Shown in pieces: positions 61,924 through 64,000 of a stretch of 64,000 bases of DNA. The notes beneath the pieces are model-generated. The model was not told the origin of the DNA. It made no database searches and saw nothing but the letters and a program-made list of their open reading frames with translations. Made by a program: the position numbers and the translations under genes. This stretch comes from an uncultured Lachnospiraceae bacterium (lineage in GTDB: Bacteria > Bacillota > Clostridia > Lachnospirales > Lachnospiraceae), in the NCBI GenBank assembly GCA_947384285.1, contig CANDGI010000010.1, positions 1 through 64,000 on the forward strand, in the 5' to 3' direction. The first letter of the stretch is position 1. Each line of letters opens with the position of its first letter.

Positions 61924-63330
61924 ATGGAAAAAGAAAAAAACAGACATTCATTTTCAGGATCAATTGGATTTGTGCTTGCAGCAGCAGGAAGCGCAGTAGG
62001 ATTAGGAAACATCTGGCGGTTTCCCTATTTGGCGGCAAAGGACGGCGGAGGGCTGTATCTGGTTATTTATCTGATTTTAGCCCTTACATTCGGATTTACA
62101 TTGCTGACCACTGAGATTGCCATAGGAAGGAAGACAAAGCAGAGCCCTTTGACAGCTTATGGAAAGCTAAAGGAAAAGTGGAAATTTCTCGGAGTGCTTG
62201 CATGTTTGGTTCCGGTTATTATCATGCCCTATTACAGTGTGATTGGCGGGTGGGTGGTAAAATACCTGCTTGCTTATTTGACAGGAGAAGGCAGCAGCGC
62301 AGCAGCTGACGGGTACTTTACAGGTTATATTACAGGAACCGTGGAGCCGCTGGTTTTTATGGTTGTTTTTCTTCTGGCTGTAGCTTTTATCATATTCCGG
62401 GGCGTGAACCGGGGCATTGAGTCTTTTTCAAAAATATTAATGCCATTGCTGTTTCTTATGGTTGTTGGAATTGCAATCTTTTCCCTGACCATCCATTTTA
62501 CAGATGAGAGCGGAGTTACAAGAAACGGGCTGGAAGGATTTCGTATTTATGTGATTCCCAACTTGGAAGGGCTGACCGTAAAGAAATTCTTTACAGTGCT
62601 TTTAGATGCTATGGGGCAGTTGTTTTTCAGCCTTAGCGTTGCAATGGGAATTATGATAGCCTATGGCTCCTATGTGAAGGATGATGCAAATCTGGTAAAA
62701 TCCATCAACCAGATAGAAATCTGCGATACGGCAGTTGCATTTCTGGCAGGCGTTATGATTATCCCGGCAGTCTACACCTTTATGGGCAGAGAGGGAATGG
62801 AAGCATCCGGTCCTGGCCTGATGTTTGTATCCCTGCCAAAGGTATTTTCCTCCATGGGAAAAATCGGGAACCTCATCGGCGCACTCTTTTTTGCCATGGT
62901 GCTGTTTGCAGCCTTGACAAGTGCAATTTCAATTATGGAGGCTATTGTGTCCAGCTTTATGGATCAGTTCCATATGTCAAGGGCAAAAGCCACAATTGTG
63001 GAGACGGTAATTGCCCTGGCCGGAGCTGTTTTGGTATGCTTAGGCTACAATGCACTGTATTTTGACGTTGTCCTGCCCAATGGCGCCCACGCCCAGATTC
63101 TGGATATCATGGATTATATCAGCAACAACTTTTTGATGCCTTTGGTAGCAATCGGAACCTGCATTCTGATTGGCTGGATATTAAAACCAAAGACAGTGAT
63201 TGATGAGGTGGAAAAAAGCGGATGCAGATTCGGCAGGAAACAGCTATATGTTGTCATGATACGCTTTATCGCGCCAGTCCTCCTGGTAATCCTTCTATTG
63301 AAATCCATCGGGGTTCTGACCGTGATTTAA
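61924..63330 (+). CDS. Sodium-dependent transporter (NSS/SNF family)
   Basis: A 468-residue membrane protein of the LeuT fold. GFVLAAAGSAVGLGNIWRFPYLAAKDGGG near 17-45 forms sodium and substrate sites in the first unwound helix; about twelve helices follow. Bacterial members carry amino acids with Na+. The ATG at 61924 has ACAGGAAAC upstream. In the preceding gap a 16-codon ORF (MYNKNSCLKSGCPPEV, 61828-61878) with GAGAGG upstream could be a leader peptide; this is uncertain. Confidence 0.92.
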   Translation: MEKEKNRHSFSGSIGFVLAAAGSAVGLGNIWRFPYLAAKDGGGLYLVIYLILALTFGFTLLTTEIAIGRKTKQSPLTAYGKLKEKWKFLGVLACLVPVIIMPYYSVIGGWVVKYLLAYLTGEGSSAAADGYFTGYITGTVEPLVFMVVFLLAVAFIIFRGVNRGIESFSKILMPLLFLMVVGIAIFSLTIHFTDESGVTRNGLEGFRIYVIPNLEGLTVKKFFTVLLDAMGQLFFSLSVAMGIMIAYGSYVKDDANLVKSINQIEICDTAVAFLAGVMIIPAVYTFMGREGMEASGPGLMFVSLPKVFSSMGKIGNLIGALFFAMVLFAALTSAISIMEAIVSSFMDQFHMSRAKATIVETVIALAGAVLVCLGYNALYFDVVLPNGAHAQILDIMDYISNNFLMPLVAIGTCILIGWILKPKTVIDEVEKSGCRFGRKQLYVVMIRFIAPVLLVILLLKSIGVLTVI

Positions 63331-63411
63331 GGCATCAGACACCGCCGCTTCAAATAATGATATCAGTGACAATGTACCTTTTGCATGGAAACTTCCATAC
63401 CCCAATATGCA

Positions 63412-63471
63412 GGAAATGCAGGAGCGCCCTTCCGTCCACATTTGCGTGAGGAAGGGCGCTCCTGCATTTCC
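63412..63471. terminator. Strong 22-bp hairpin
   Basis: Perfect arms at 63412-63433 and 63450-63471 (starting GGAAATGCAGGAGCGCCC) with a 16-base loop lie between the convergent transporter and HAD genes. No T run, so it may act as a transcript stabiliser or bidirectional terminator. The stem base AAATGCAGGAG is shared with the hairpin at 12965. Confidence 0.7.
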
Positions 63472-63537
63472 CTCCGCATTTGCGTAAAGAAGAGCTCCCA
63501 TCACTTCCATCCGTATTTCAATGCAAAAAAGTTTATT

Positions 63538-63881
63538 TTAATTCCCCCACCCCTCCAAAACACTTTCCAACACCTCAACAACAGAACCCGTCACCCGGTC
63601 AGCATAATCAGCCACCCCAGGCGCAGCATTTTCCATAGCATACCCCGTACCCGCAAACCGCAGCATTTCCCTATCATTATGCTGATCCCCAAAAGCAATC
63701 CCATCTTCAGGCGGGATGCCAAGATGCTTTAAAAGGACAGCCAGAGCCTTCCGCTGGCGGCGATAAAACGGATTCCCTTTTCTTTCAGCTTTAAAATAAG
63801 GCCGAAAATTTCAGGATCCATATGCTTGCCGCCGTCTGGCAGCAATGTCCCGTCAAGGTCGCTTGCAATGTATTGAATCAT
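63538..63881 (-). pseudogene. Cof-type HAD phosphatase pseudogene with internal deletion
   Basis: The start (ATG 63881) encodes MIQYIASDLDGTLLPDGG and continues to KEKGIRFIAASGR, HAD motifs I and II. At about 63733 it joins directly, in another frame, to RKALAVLLKHLGI, then IAFGDQHNDREMLRFAGTGYAMENAA and a TAA at 63538, the C-terminal HAD motifs III and IV. About 140 residues (the cap domain) that normally separate these parts are missing, and the join shifts frame, giving an early stop. It is therefore non-functional unless the assembly is wrong here. Confidence 0.8.
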
Positions 63882-64000
63882 GGTAATCACTTCTTCCTTT
63901 CGTTTGAACTGGTGTTTCACAGTATTCTCCCTCTGGTGCTTCAATTTTCCAGGCTATTATAATATAAAAATACAAGGAATGGAAGAATGTTTTCCCAGAG
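63882..64000. other. Upstream region of the HAD pseudogene
   Basis: AT-rich; AAGGAAG at about 63894-63900 is the minus-strand RBS. No other gene is seen before the window ends. Confidence 0.4.

Overview
The window looks like chromosomal DNA from an endospore-forming, low-to-mid GC Clostridia, most likely a Lachnospiraceae. Evidence: a spore-germination (ger) operon, an alpha/beta-type SASP, SpoIIR, the SCIFF ranthipeptide plus its radical-SAM maturase beside SecDF, consensus SigA promoters, strong Shine-Dalgarno sites, and Clostridia-type ECF/beta-propeller and MarR/ABC/ABC modules. No rRNA and no complete tRNA is present.

Layout. 1-3930: right part of an integrated element with a tyrosine recombinase, a CRESS-like Rep (HUH endonuclease plus SF3 helicase) and, between them, a 10-bp stem-loop presenting the circovirus-like nonamer CAGTATTAC. 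It appears to end at a tRNA 3'-end-like attachment site. 3930-5400: HD hydrolase, a compact multi-branched candidate RNA, and a wrecked DHFR-like gene. 5.4-9.9 kb: MarR regulator and heterodimeric ABC exporter. 10-13 kb: ECF sigma factor and a membrane beta-propeller protein that looks like its anti-sigma factor. 13-17.5 kb: PHP phosphatase, then gap-pgk-tpiA. 18.3-21.9 kb: a VanG-type D-Ala-D-Ser-like ligase with a VanT-like serine racemase split into two translationally coupled genes (membrane half and racemase half). 22-35 kb: MutY, glycosyltransferase, YtrA-type regulator, deacetylase, LytTR and OmpR two-component systems, RarA, aminotransferase, small alarmone synthetase and MBL hydrolase. 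36.5-40.6 kb: repetitive small ORF, SCIFF, maturase, SecDF. 40.7-43.3 kb: a conserved unknown and an unusual soluble chemoreceptor signalling domain fused to a PhnD-like binding domain. 43.4-49.1 kb: ispE, GntR regulator, gerA-gerB-gerC operon. 49-56.8 kb: CYTH, SASP, TetR plus MFS with a clear operator, AraC plus GH13 glucosidase, DJ-1. 57-64 kb: spoIIR, murI-DUF1934-galU, a palindromic bidirectional promoter between a small membrane protein gene and capA, an NSS transporter, and a HAD phosphatase pseudogene with an internal deletion.

A recurring theme is short tandem repetition at gene junctions: 70-, 54-, 42-, about 40- and 37-bp units at five places, several carrying a ribosome-binding site and start codon, plus a 39-bp coding repeat. 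A separate roughly 80-bp palindromic repeat sits directly before the RBS of two unrelated genes. All assignments come from reading the sequence by eye; no database search was run.
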